Source: JAENWD01 sp963837165
GTDB taxonomy: Bacteria > Acidobacteriota > Vicinamibacteria > Vicinamibacterales > JAENWD01
NCBI GenBank assembly: GCA_963837165.1
Contig: CAWIMD010000003.1
Span: 62,001-126,000 of the forward strand
Direction of reading: 5' to 3'
DNA: 64,000 nt
Shown: one piece after another, positions 9,838-18,301 of the stretch
Layout: each line of letters begins with the position of its first letter
Position numbering within the stretch: position 1 is the first letter of the stretch
The notes under the pieces: model-generated
The model's input: only the letters and a program-made list of their open reading frames with translations
Database searches by the model: none
Told to the model about the DNA's origin: nothing
Position numbers and translations under genes: made by a program

Positions 9838-10909
9838 ACGGACCCGCCGAACAGCGCGAGCGCCGTCATCACAATCATGAAGATCAACGCGGCGGTCGCC
9901 ACCCCCTTGATGACGCGCCGCGACCGGGTGGTGTTGCGGTCGAGAAACGGCAGCAGCGTCAGGGCGAGGGCGCCGAGGCCGACCGGGACCAGCACGACGA
10001 ACTCGCCGCTCACTCCCGCGATGGTTGCCGGCGCGTACTTGAGCGCCTGGAACATCCACAGGAAGTACCACTCCGGCCGGATGCCGGCGGGCGCGGCGGC
10101 GAACAGATCCGCCTTCTTGCCGAGATCCCAGGGCAGGAACGCCGACAAGCCGGCCAGCAGCGCCAGCGCGACCGTCCACCCGAACAGGTCACGCAGCGCG
10201 AAATGGGGTGCGAACGGCATGGTGCGCACGGGCGTCCCGGTTGCCTTCGCGCGCGCTCCACGCCCGGCGGCACGCTCATGCCGTGGTACTGGACGAGCAC
10301 GAGGTGCGTGCCGAGGAGCGCCGTGGTGATGGCCGGGAGAATCGCGACGTGCACGCCGAAGAACCGCGTCAGCGTCGCGCCGCTCACGTCCCGGCCCCCG
10401 CGCATGAACGTCACGATGTGCTCGCCGATGCCGGGCACGACACCGGCCATGTTGGTGCCCACGCGCGTGGCGAAGAACGCCAGCTCGTTCCACGGCAGCA
10501 GGTACCCGCTGAATCCGAACGCGAACGTGATGAAGAAGATCAGCACGCCCGAGAGCCACGTGAGCTCGCGGGGCCGGCGATACGCGTGCACGTAGATGAC
10601 GCTGAACAGGTGCGCGAACGCCGCGCCGATCATCAGATTGGCCGACCACGCGTGGATGGACCGCACGAGCCAGCCGAACGGCACGCGCGTCATGATGAAC
10701 CCCACGCTCTCGTAGGCTTCGGAGGCGCTCGGCCGGTAGTACAGCAGCAACAGCGCTCCCGTCACGACCTGAACCCCGAAGAAGAAGAGGGTCATCCCGC
10801 CCAGGAAGTACAGGGCCGAATAGCGATGCTGCGGCACGGTCTTGTGCGCGATCGCCTCCTCGAGCGGGGCGAGCGGCGCACGTTCGTAGAGCCAGCTGCG
10901 CAGGGACAT
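9834..10909 (-). CDS. Cytochrome b of a bc-type quinol complex (frameshifted)
   Basis: Membrane cytochrome b of about 358 residues. The N-terminal four-helix part carries the paired haem-ligand histidines (HAWSANLMIGAAFAH and GVHVAILPAITTALLGTH). The C-terminal part has the Qo-site PEWY motif (RPEWYFLWMFQALK) and three further helices. The frame breaks near 10245 inside a CGCGCGCG run; dropping two bases joins PPGVER to AKATGTPVRTMPF. It follows the Rieske gene with no gap and overlaps the octahaem cytochrome by four bases. Probably oxidises or reduces quinol for the multihaem chain. Confidence 0.88.
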
Positions 10910-11380
10910 TCAGGCCTGGCGCGAGATGACGATCTCGTCTCCCTGGACGTTGACGTCGAACGGTTTCAGCGGACGCGGCGGAGGGCCGGCGACGTTTCGG
11001 CCGCTGAGGTCGTACCGGCCGTTGTGGCACGCGCACCAGATCTGCTGCAGGTCGTCCCGATACTGGACCGTGCAGGACAGGTGTGTGCAGACGGCCGTGA
11101 AGGCGCGCAACTCGCCGCCTGGCAGCCGAACCACGATGGCCGGTTCAGCGCCGAACGGCACCAGACGCGCGCTGTTCGCGACGAGTGACGAGGCCTTGCC
11201 GGCGCTCACCGACAGCGAGGTGGCTTCGGGCACCTCGGGCGGAGTGAGAAACCGCAGCACCGGATAGAGGATGGACGCGAGAACGCCGCCGCCCCAGATG
11301 CCGACGAACCAGCCGAGCACGTCCCGACGTTTTGCCCCGGTCGCCGGGGACGGAGGAGGTGCCGCCGAATCATTCGTCAT
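10910..11380 (-). CDS. Rieske [2Fe-2S] protein
   Basis: 156 residues. A twin-arginine-like cytoplasmic head (KRRDVLGWF) is followed by a membrane helix that anchors the protein and a periplasmic Rieske fold. The cluster ligands are visible as CTHLSC and CACHNG, with the usual spacing and the disulphide cysteines. First gene of the minus-strand electron-transfer operon and immediately upstream of cytochrome b. Acts as the high-potential electron acceptor of the quinol-oxidising module. Confidence 0.93.
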   Translation of the reverse strand: MTNDSAAPPPSPATGAKRRDVLGWFVGIWGGGVLASILYPVLRFLTPPEVPEATSLSVSAGKASSLVANSARLVPFGAEPAIVVRLPGGELRAFTAVCTHLSCTVQYRDDLQQIWCACHNGRYDLSGRNVAGPPPRPLKPFDVNVQGDEIVISRQA

Positions 11381-11585
11381 GCGTGACAGCCATCCTGAGA
11401 GGCAACCGCCCTCGACGTTCCGTCGTCAGACGCACGCCGTCGCCCAATCGCGGGTCGAACGGGGAAGATTCCGCACCCAAAAGGTGAAATTAGCACGGGG
11501 CAGCCGGGTGAATGCGCGATTTCTCGCCATCCAGACGCGACCGGCGACCGACAGCCTCGGCCTGCTTCAAGAGTCGCACCAGCGG

Positions 11586-11666
11586 GCTGTACTGGCGGCA
11601 GGCCGGGGCCGCACAACGGGCATTCCGTCAGCCAAGTGCCCGAAGACCCCGTTAATGGTTCTTATC
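11586..11666. repeat. 81-bp dispersed repeat, copy B
   Basis: Second copy of the element at 4293-4373, 77 of 81 bases identical, with the same inverted AACGGG / CCCGTT pair. It directly abuts a PAS-domain scrap on one side. Same orientation as copy A. Confidence 0.85.
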
Positions 11667-11669
11667 CTC

Positions 11670-11740
11670 CCCGTTCAGTTCCTCACCAATGATCGCGTCG
11701 TCGGATGACGAAACGATCGCGCCGAGCAGGAGTGGAATTC
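11670..11740 (-). pseudogene. PAS-domain remnant of a sensor protein
   Basis: About 24 codons read LLLGAIVSSSDDAIIGEELNG, the characteristic opening of PAS domains in histidine kinases. The match ends at the repeat (copy B), where a stop follows after a few codons. No other part of a kinase is present. Short, so the call depends on one recognisable motif. Confidence 0.45.
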
Positions 11741-11965
11741 GTTCGGCGAGCCGGGCATGACCACGACTGTACTGACCGCCGCGAGAATTGGCGAATCGAT
11801 GTCGGATGGTCGTGCCGATCGACGGCGACAACCGGCAGAGGGCGTAGGGACCCCGGAGAAAGCTTTGCGATTGCCGCGTCCATGTCGACGACGTTGAACC
11901 CGAGATGGTGTAGTGCGCTAGTAAGATGGGTGCCGATCGTTCCCGAGAAGCAGGGCTGCGGAAGC

Positions 11966-12674
11966 ATGGCAGAGGTCGAGATTCCCATCCCCGCGGGCCG
12001 CATGCCCGCCTGGTTCGCAACTCCCCGGAGGAATGGTCCGTGGCCGGGCGTCGTCGTGCTTCACGACGCGGCGGGACTGAGCGCGGACCTGAGGAATCAC
12101 GCGGACTGGCTGGCGAGTGAAGGTTACCTAGCCGTGGCGCCCGATCTCTTCTTCCCGGGGAAGGTCGCCTGCGTGCGCGCGCCTCATCCACGATGCAGCG
12201 GCTCGCAACGGAAAGTTCTTCGACGACATCGAGGCGACCCGCGCCTGGCTGTGCCGGCAGGACGGCTGCACGGGCAGGATGGGCGTAATCGGCTTCTGCA
12301 TGGGCGGTGGCTTCGCGCTGCTGCTGGCGCCCGGTCACGGGTTCGCAGCGTCGAGCGTCAACTACGGGGGCCCCATTCCCAAGGATGCCGAGGCGCTGCT
12401 GGTCGGAGCCTGCCCCATCGTCGGGAGCTATGGGGCGAAGGATTGGTTTGCGCGCGGCGCCGCCACCGAGCTGGACCGCGTGCTGACGGCTCTGCAGGTC
12501 GACCACGACGTGAAGGAGTATCCCGACGCCGGCCACTCGTTCCTCAACGACCACCGGAACCCGCTCTTCAAGATGCTGAAGGTCGTCGGCATCGGCTACG
12601 ACGGGGCCGCCGCCGAGGATGCCCGGCGCCGCATCTCGGCGTTCTTCGACCGGCATCTGCGACGGGAGCCATGA
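11966..12674 (+). CDS. Dienelactone hydrolase family protein (frameshifted)
   Basis: Alpha/beta hydrolase of the dienelactone hydrolase family, about 236 residues when repaired. Visible features: the N-terminal EIPIPAGRMPAWF strand, VVVLHDAAGLSADLR, the nucleophile Cys in GFCMGG, the Asp in GAKDWF and the His in GHSFLND, completing a Cys-Asp-His triad. The frame breaks near 12175 in GTGCGCGCGCC; one extra base separates KVACVR from RLIHDAARNGKFF. It is followed by an MDR oxidoreductase whose upstream ATG overlaps its stop. Substrate unknown. Confidence 0.8.
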
Positions 12675-12709
12675 GATCCGTGCAAGTGGCCGGCAGGGAA
12701 GGGCTACCG

Positions 12710-13720
12710 ATGAACGTGTACCGCGCGGTGATGTTGACGAGGAAGGGCGGCCCGGAGGTGCTCCAGGTTGTGGAGCTCCCCATCCACGAGCCGGGGCCGG
12801 GCCAGCTGCGCGTGCGAGTGCGGGCGGCGGGCGTCGGCGCGACCGATCTCATCATGCTCGGGGGCTCGTATCCGTTCGCGCCCCCCATTCCTTTCGTGCC
12901 CGGGTACGAGATCGCGGGCGTGGTGGACGCCATCGGCGCGGGCGTGAGCGGATTCAGCGTCGGGCAGCGCGTGGCGGCGCTCACGGTGTGGGGCGGCTTC
13001 GCCGAGTACCTCGTGCGCGAAGCCGACCACTTCCTGCCGATCCCCGACACGGTTTCCGACGCGGAGGCGGCCGCCGTGATCCTCAACCACGTCACCGCCT
13101 GGCAGATGATTCACCGCACTGCGAAGGTGGGCGCTGCCCCGGGCGGCTGCACCGCGCTCGTCACGGGAGCGGCAGGCGGCGTGGGCACCGCGGTGCTCCA
13201 GCTCCTGCGTCTCGCCGGCGTGAAGACCCTCGGCGCGGCCTCGGCGGCCAAGCACACCACGCTGCGCGCGCTCGGCGCCACGCCGATCGACTACCACGCC
13301 GGACGTCTCGACGAGCTGGTACGCGCCATTGAACCCGACGGCGTGGACTACGTCTTCGACGGCATCGGCGGCGCCAACATCGGCCCCTGCATCGGCGCCC
13401 TTCGCCGGGGTGGGACGCTTGTGGGTTATGGCTTCATGGGGGCGAAGGGCGGTCTCTCGCAGGCACTGATGTTCGTGAACCTCTTCCTGGGCGCTCGCCT
13501 GCGGGGTCGCCGCGGCACCTTCTACGGCATCACCCTGCTCTACCGCAGACACCCGCAGCTGCTGCGCGAGGACCTGCCGAAGATCTTCGCCCTTCTCGCC
13601 GACAAGAAGCTCGAACCGCTGATCGCGAAGCGGCTTCCGCTGCTCGAGGCGCGCGCCGCCCTCGAGCTGCTCGCCACCGGCACGGTCGAGGGCAAGATCG
13701 TCCTCGAGGGCCAGGCCTGA
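12710..13720 (+). CDS. MDR-family zinc-free quinone oxidoreductase/alcohol dehydrogenase
   Basis: About 336 residues. A GroES-like N-terminal domain (RAVMLTRKGGPEVLQVV, PFVPGYEIAGVV) precedes a Rossmann domain with the NADPH motif TGAAGGVG. The catalytic zinc-binding residues of classical ADHs are not evident, which favours the quinone-oxidoreductase branch. The ATG at 12710 is preceded by GGGAAGGG; an in-frame ATG at 12671 overlaps the stop of the hydrolase gene (ATGA) and could serve as a coupled start. Likely cotranscribed with the hydrolase. Confidence 0.88.
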   Translation: MNVYRAVMLTRKGGPEVLQVVELPIHEPGPGQLRVRVRAAGVGATDLIMLGGSYPFAPPIPFVPGYEIAGVVDAIGAGVSGFSVGQRVAALTVWGGFAEYLVREADHFLPIPDTVSDAEAAAVILNHVTAWQMIHRTAKVGAAPGGCTALVTGAAGGVGTAVLQLLRLAGVKTLGAASAAKHTTLRALGATPIDYHAGRLDELVRAIEPDGVDYVFDGIGGANIGPCIGALRRGGTLVGYGFMGAKGGLSQALMFVNLFLGARLRGRRGTFYGITLLYRRHPQLLREDLPKIFALLADKKLEPLIAKRLPLLEARAALELLATGTVEGKIVLEGQA

Positions 13721-13882
13721 GCCCGTGTCAGTGCTTCGACCTTGTCGCCGTGGAGCGCCGCTCGTCAGCGTACAGGGGAGAGCCGGGCCCGAGAGGCATA
13801 TTGGGGTCGGCGCGATTGGAGTCGGGCTGGGATTCTGGGGTCCGAACTTGGCCGCTCATTGCAAAGACGCAAGCTGGCGACG

Positions 13883-14035
13883 ATGCGCGAGGCGATTTTG
13901 CTGGACGGATCGGCGATACCAGCGCCCAAGACGCGCCGCGGAACGGCCTGCTCGGCGCCGGCGATACCCAACGGACGCTGTCGGATGCATGGCGGGCACA
14001 GCACCGGACGGCGAACGGCTGAGGGCTTGAGCTGA
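13883..14035 (+). CDS. Small HGGxSTG-motif protein (possibly a remnant)
   Basis: 50 codons ending RCRMHGGHSTGRRTAEGLS, preceded by KTRRGTACSAPAIPNG. This pattern, with a Cys/His cluster then HGG-x-STG-x-RT, is a recurrent short domain in bacterial and phage-associated proteins of unknown function. Usually STGPRT; here STGRRT. The frame is open further upstream (to 13742) but that part looks like random GC-rich coding. It lies in a patch of gene scraps, so it may be a remnant. Between 13721 and 13882, and between 14036 and 14134, I see nothing else. Confidence 0.45.
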   Translation: MREAILLDGSAIPAPKTRRGTACSAPAIPNGRCRMHGGHSTGRRTAEGLS

Positions 14036-14134
14036 TGCCGCAACGAGCCAAGCCCCCTTACGCTCGTCCTAGACTCTGAAGCATCGAGATTCACGGTATG
14101 AGAACCGCCGCGAGCTTCCAGAGAGGCGGGTTCA

Positions 14135-14851
14135 ATGCGCGTCGCGAATCCATCCGTCGATTCCGCGGATCCAAGCGGGAAATCGCTGTATCTGGCGGGA
14201 GGCATTTCAGCGCTCGTCCTGGGCTGCGCCTACCTTGCCATCTTTCCGCTGTTCGCCCGGGTGGGAGCGCCTCCCGTCGGCGATGGTGAAGTCTGGCTCA
14301 AGTACCTCGCTGGCAAGACGGCCGGCTGGTGGGCCATTCTGGCACTGTCCGTTCTGACGGACTTTCTGTACGTCCCGGTCGCGTTGGCGCTCTACCTCGC
14401 GCTGAAGGACGTCAGCAGAAACGTGATGCTCGTGGCGACGGCCTTCGTCCTTCTGTTCGCGGTCCTCGATTTGGCCGTCACCTGGTCGCACTATGCCGCG
14501 CTTTTGACGCTGAGCGCACGTTATGAGGCAGCGGCGACCGACGTGCAGCGAGCCACGTATGTCGCGGCCGCTAGCTACGCCTCGGCGGTCCTCGCATCCC
14601 GCCTGTTGGTCGTCTACGCCATCGTCGATCTCTCCTTCGGGATTCTCCTCATCGGCGCCGTCATGCTGAGAGGAAGATTCGGCAAAACTGCTGCCTGGCT
14701 GGCTCTGGCCACCGGTATCTCGGGCATCGCCTCGCTTGCTGGCTGGGGGTTCACCATCATCCTGAACGCCCTGCTCGCCACCATCTGGCTGTTGCTGATC
14801 GGTTACCGACTCTGCCGCCTCGCGGCGTCGAGTGAAGCAGTGCCACGGTAG
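14135..14851 (+). CDS. Polytopic membrane protein of unknown function
   Basis: 238 residues with about six predicted membrane helices (for example LYLAGGISALVLGCAYLAIF, VMLVATAFVLLFAVLDLAV, ILLIGAVMLRG and a C-terminal TIILNALLATIWLLLIGY). The arrangement resembles DUF4386-like integral membrane proteins, but no diagnostic residue lets me assign a family. GAGAGG lies about ten bases upstream of the ATG. It stands alone between gene scraps and is followed by a strong hairpin at 14947. Confidence 0.7.
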   Translation: MRVANPSVDSADPSGKSLYLAGGISALVLGCAYLAIFPLFARVGAPPVGDGEVWLKYLAGKTAGWWAILALSVLTDFLYVPVALALYLALKDVSRNVMLVATAFVLLFAVLDLAVTWSHYAALLTLSARYEAAATDVQRATYVAAASYASAVLASRLLVVYAIVDLSFGILLIGAVMLRGRFGKTAAWLALATGISGIASLAGWGFTIILNALLATIWLLLIGYRLCRLAASSEAVPR

Positions 14852-14946
14852 CTCGCGGAGATCGCGCGCACATCGGTGCGTCGGTGTCCGCACTCACGAC
14901 TGTTGGGATCTGCTCGATCAACTTCGCGCCTGGAAGAGCTGCGTCA

Positions 14947-14977
14947 GAGCAAGGGCCGCATCGCTGCGGCCCTGCTC
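14947..14977 (+). terminator. Strong GC hairpin, possible terminator
   Basis: GAGCAAGGGCCGC and GCGGCCCTGCTC pair with one bulged A around a six-base loop, about 95 bases after the membrane-protein gene. No T-run follows, so intrinsic termination is only likely, not shown. Confidence 0.4.
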
Positions 14978-15009
14978 ACTCCACGATGACGACGCGCTTT
15001 CGCCTTCCG

Positions 15010-15215
15010 GGGCTCGACCACGTTCACGCGGCCGCGTTGCCCCTGGACGGCCTGACGGCGCACCAGAGCCTGGTTGACCTGGCTGACGTTCGTTCCAGCC
15101 AGCGCGTCCTGATTCACGGGGCCGGCGGTGGGGTGGGGCACCTCGCGGTATAGATCGCACGGGCCAGCGGCGCATATGTGATCGCGACAGCCAGTGCTAC
15201 ATCGCGGACACCACC
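15010..15215 (+). pseudogene. Quinone oxidoreductase fragment with internal stop
   Basis: About 50 codons match the middle of a zinc-type quinone oxidoreductase: AAALPLDGLTAHQSLVDL, then QRVLIHGAGGGVGHLAV with the NADPH-binding motif. Then TAG (15151-15153) replaces the expected Gln codon, and the same frame continues with IARASGAYVIATASA. Both ends of the gene are missing. It is a decayed scrap. Between 15216 and 15337 there is an open stretch (YIADTTDPTTIHVNM...) I do not recognise. Confidence 0.6.
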
Positions 15216-15337
15216 GATCCCACCACCATTCATGTCAACATGCTGCACAACCGCAGCGAACACGTGGAGCTGGCGATCTTGTTGCTAGAACTGGCGACGG
15301 TGGCGCAGGTGTACGATGCCCCCGAAGGCGCTCGCCC

Positions 15338-16144
15338 ATGCCGACTTCAACCGAGACTGGGGCTGTCGTTCCCGCGAACCCAAACGGTCTCACTGCGATC
15401 CAGGCGCGCGTTGCTGACGGACGAATCCCCTGGAAGGGCCCGCTCATCGTCATCGCCCTCCGTCCTGCGCTGTTCTTGGCTGTGCAGGCCGCGCTTGCCC
15501 TGGTGCTCCTTGCGTTGCATCGACCCGCACCGTTCCATGCGGCGGGCGCGTGGTGGAATGTGTACGGCACTGTTGTCGACCTGGGCTGTCTTGTCGGCCT
15601 TCGCTACTTCACGCGCTGCGAAGGCATCCGGCTCCGCGATTTGATTGGGCCGATTCGCCTGCGCTTCGGCCGCGATATTTTTGCCGGGCTTGGTCTCTTT
15701 GCCGTCACCGCGCCGGTCTTTATCGGAGGCAGCGTGGCAACTGAGGTGGTTCTCTATGGATCTGTTTCAAGGATTCCTGCGGCATTTCTAATGCAGGGGC
15801 ACATTCTGCCTGTGTGGGCGCTGGTCTATAGCCTGACCTTTTGGTGGATCGTTTCTTCTGCCACCGAGGAAGCCACCTACCAGGGCTATGCGCTTCCTCG
15901 GCTCCAGGCGCTTACTGGTCGTACCTGGATCGCTGTTCTCGCGGTTGCATTTTGGTGGAATCTGCAACACTGCATGCTGCCGTTCGTCTTCGATTGGAAG
16001 TTTCTGCTCGTCCGATTTGTTGGCTTCATCCCTGGGATTTTCATCTTCATGCTGGTATATCTGCGCAGCCGCCGCCTGGCGCCGCTCATCGTCGCGCACT
16101 GGTCGATGGATATTGTGGGCGCGGTGATGGCAGCCACGCACTAA
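15338..16144 (+). CDS. CPBP family intramembrane protease-like protein
   Basis: 268 residues, about seven or eight membrane helices. The C-terminal half has the CPBP/Abi signature: ATEEATYQGYALPRL (paired Glu, but Gln where Arg is usual in EExxxR), then WNLQHCMLP and HWSMDIVG, giving the expected Glu and His metal or catalytic residues. Start at 15338 has GAAGG upstream. Codon use and GC are slightly lower than neighbours. Related proteins process prenylated or peptide substrates, or confer bacteriocin self-immunity; the substrate here is unknown. Confidence 0.75.
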   Translation: MPTSTETGAVVPANPNGLTAIQARVADGRIPWKGPLIVIALRPALFLAVQAALALVLLALHRPAPFHAAGAWWNVYGTVVDLGCLVGLRYFTRCEGIRLRDLIGPIRLRFGRDIFAGLGLFAVTAPVFIGGSVATEVVLYGSVSRIPAAFLMQGHILPVWALVYSLTFWWIVSSATEEATYQGYALPRLQALTGRTWIAVLAVAFWWNLQHCMLPFVFDWKFLLVRFVGFIPGIFIFMLVYLRSRRLAPLIVAHWSMDIVGAVMAATH

Positions 16145-16299
16145 CAGACGGAGACGGGCCGCAGTGGCACACGCAAGCGAAATTGCACTTGCCCCCTCGC
16201 TCACGGAAACTCTCGATCCGCCATTCACTGCTTCGCTCGTAGCCTGCTGAATGCGCCGGACCTCCGTCCTGTAAAGTCGTGGAGGCCCTGACACGCGTT

Positions 16300-16600
16300 G
16301 CATTTCCGTGCGGGCGGGCAATCCGCCGTGCGTGCGGGCAATCCGCGCTGTACCACGATCGAACGCCCACTCGCCCGCGACGACGGTCTCCTCGGAGTGA
16401 ATGCGCTGCAGGACGCGCATGCCGGCCAGGCTGCGGGCGAGATCGGCCGTGACGGCCTGCTGACCCTCGACAACCCGTCCGTTGCCATGAACGACCACAT
16501 CGTCGGTCATCAGCGCCGCCAGGGCGGGCACGTCGCCCTCGGCCAGCGCCGCCGCCCAGCGGCCCGCTACCTCGGCAATCCGAGCGACCTCATCGTCCAT
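16300..16600 (-). pseudogene. Truncated DUF4440/SgcJ-like (NTF2 fold) gene
   Basis: From an ATG at 16600 the frame reads MDDEVARIAEVAGRWAAAL, then DVPALAALMTDDVVVHGNG and VVAGEWAFDRGTARIAR, a clear SgcJ/EcaC-type NTF2 fold. About 100 codons in, family similarity is lost around a short direct repeat (CGGATTGCCCGC twice). The frame stays open without resemblance into the antisense of the CPBP gene. The last strands of the fold are therefore missing and the gene is probably dead or altered at its end. Region 16145-16300 otherwise shows nothing. Confidence 0.5.
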
Positions 16601-16638
16601 CGACCTGGGCCTCCCGGTCCCGGGAGCTGCACCACGAC

Positions 16639-16671
16639 TCAATCGTCAATCTTCAATCGTCAATCTTCAAT
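16639..16671. repeat. Heptamer tandem repeat (TCAATCG/TCAATCT)
   Basis: Alternating heptamers TCAATCG and TCAATCT run for more than four units just beyond the stop of the FAD enzyme gene. One of four heptamer-based repeats in the window. Confidence 0.85.
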
Positions 16672-16679
16672 ATCCAGCG

Positions 16680-18098
16680 TCAGTCTCCGAGCACCTCGTC
16701 GAGCGCGCGCTGCGCGGCGAAGTAACCGCACATCCCGTGCACGCCGACGCCCGGCGGTGTGGACGACGAACAGAGGTAGAGGCCCGGCACCGGCGTGCCG
16801 TAGGTGCGCCACGTGGGCCGCGTGAAGAGCTGGCCGAGGCTGGTCACGCCGGCCGCGATGTCGCCCCCGACGAAGTTCGCGTCGTGCCGCTCGACGTCCT
16901 CGGTCGTCATGACGGAACGCGCGACGACGCGGTCGCGGAACCCGGGGGCGAAGCGCTCGATCTGCGCCTCGATCCGGGGCAGCATGTCAACGGTCGAGCG
17001 GGCCGGCACGTGGCAGTAGCCCCAGGCGATGTGACGTCCGCCGGGGGCACGCGACGGATCGAAGCGCGTCGGCTGCGCGAGGAGCACGAAGGGCCGCGCG
17101 GCGTGCTCGCCGCGCCAGACCGCCTGTTCGGAGGCCTCGATCTCGGCGAGCGTGCCGCCGAGGTGCACGGTGCCGGCCTCGGCGCACTGCGGATCCCGCC
17201 ACGGGATCGGCGCGTCGAGCGCCCAGTCCACCTTGAACACGCCCTGGCCGTAGCGATACCGCTCCAGCGCGCGGCGGTATCCGGCCGGCAGCCGATGACC
17301 GGCGATGCGGAGGAACGGCGCCGGCGAGAGATCGCAGAGCACGGCGCGCGCCGGCGGCAGCCGGTCGAGGGAGGTGACGGGACTGCCGGTCACGATCTCG
17401 CCGCCGATCGACCGGAGGTATGCGGCCAGCGCGTCGGAGAGGCGCTGGGCGCCCCCGCGCGGAAACGGCCACCCGACGACGTGCGCCATCAGCGTCAGCG
17501 CCAGGCCGACGCCCGCCGTGGGCCTGCGGTCGAGGGGCAGCATGGCGTGCGCGGCCACGCCGCCGATGAGCGCGCGTGCGCGCTCCCCGGTGAACGTCGC
17601 GCGCAGGAGCGGCGAGGCGGCCCGCAGCGCTTTCAGCCCGAAGCGGGCGAGCGTCAGCGGGTGGCGTGGCAGCCGCAGCGGTCCGAGCACCGCCGACTCC
17701 AGCCGCGGCCAGTCCCCGGCAAGCGGACCCAGCAGGGCGCGGTACGCCTCGCCGTCGGCGCCAAGGCCCGCCGCCGTACGATCGAGGGACCGATAGGCCA
17801 CCGCCGGCTCGGCGTCATCGAGCGGATGCGCCAGCTGCGCGGCCGGCTCGACCCACTCGAGGCCGAAGTTGGCCAGCGGCAGGGTCCGGAAGAGCGGCGA
17901 CGCCACGGCGAACGGGTGCACGGCCGAGCAGACGTCGTGTACGAAGCCCGGCAGCGTGAGCTCGGCGGACCGGCACCCGCCGCCGATCGTGTCGGCCGCC
18001 TCGAAGAGGACGACCTTGCGGCCGGTCCGGGCGATCGTGATGGCGGCGGCGAGCCCGTTCGGTCCGGCGCCGACGATCACGGCATCCAGCTCACTCAT
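16680..18098 (-). CDS. Phytoene-desaturase-like NAD(P)/FAD oxidoreductase
   Basis: 472-residue flavoprotein of the amine oxidase/phytoene desaturase superfamily (PYROXD2-like). The N-terminus has the FAD dinucleotide motif AVIVGAGPNGLAAAI and the downstream VVLFEAADTIGGG segment; the C-terminus carries the second FAD-contact region GLYLCSSSTPPGVGVHGMCG. No carotenoid genes lie nearby, so a pigment role cannot be assumed. It faces the small plus-strand region at 18.1-18.3 kb and is followed by a heptamer repeat. Confidence 0.88.
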   Translation of the reverse strand: MSELDAVIVGAGPNGLAAAITIARTGRKVVLFEAADTIGGGCRSAELTLPGFVHDVCSAVHPFAVASPLFRTLPLANFGLEWVEPAAQLAHPLDDAEPAVAYRSLDRTAAGLGADGEAYRALLGPLAGDWPRLESAVLGPLRLPRHPLTLARFGLKALRAASPLLRATFTGERARALIGGVAAHAMLPLDRRPTAGVGLALTLMAHVVGWPFPRGGAQRLSDALAAYLRSIGGEIVTGSPVTSLDRLPPARAVLCDLSPAPFLRIAGHRLPAGYRRALERYRYGQGVFKVDWALDAPIPWRDPQCAEAGTVHLGGTLAEIEASEQAVWRGEHAARPFVLLAQPTRFDPSRAPGGRHIAWGYCHVPARSTVDMLPRIEAQIERFAPGFRDRVVARSVMTTEDVERHDANFVGGDIAAGVTSLGQLFTRPTWRTYGTPVPGLYLCSSSTPPGVGVHGMCGYFAAQRALDEVLGD

Positions 18099-18202
18099 GG
18101 GACGAGCATAGGGGGTGACCCATCAGCCCATCAACCCTTGCACCCATGGTCCTGCCCCATGGCTGACCTTGACGCCCGCACGGGCCGGGCCGATGCTGAC
18201 GT

Positions 18203-18295
18203 GTGGCCCGGTCATCGTCGGTCAACAGCGTCGAGGTCTGGCTGTTGATCGTCTTTCTGTCACTGGTGATGCTGGCGATCGCCTCCGCGCTGTGA
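18203..18295 (+). CDS. Possible 30-residue single-helix membrane peptide
   Basis: A GTG-started frame reads through VEVWLLIVFLSLVMLAIASAL to a stop at 18293. The hydrophobic stretch of about 18 residues would be one membrane helix. There is no clear ribosome site, and the strand opposes both neighbours, so it may be chance. It is listed because similar tiny peptides occur at the Kdp operon nearby. Confidence 0.2.
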   Translation: MARSSSVNSVEVWLLIVFLSLVMLAIASAL

Positions 18296-18301
18296 CGGCG
18301 C

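Larger units (their letters stand above)
11381..11965. other. Gene-poor gap with repeat and remnants
   Basis: No intact gene is supported here. 11381-11585 shows nothing recognisable beyond the likely promoter region of the Rieske operon. 11586-11666 is copy B of the 81-bp repeat, 11670-11740 is a PAS-like scrap on the minus strand, and 11741-11965 has only unsupported open frames. Confidence 0.6.

Noticed and set aside
13883..14035. Evidence of a prophage from the HGGxSTG peptide
   Set aside because: The motif occurs in phage-linked proteins, yet no integrase, terminase or structural gene lies nearby.
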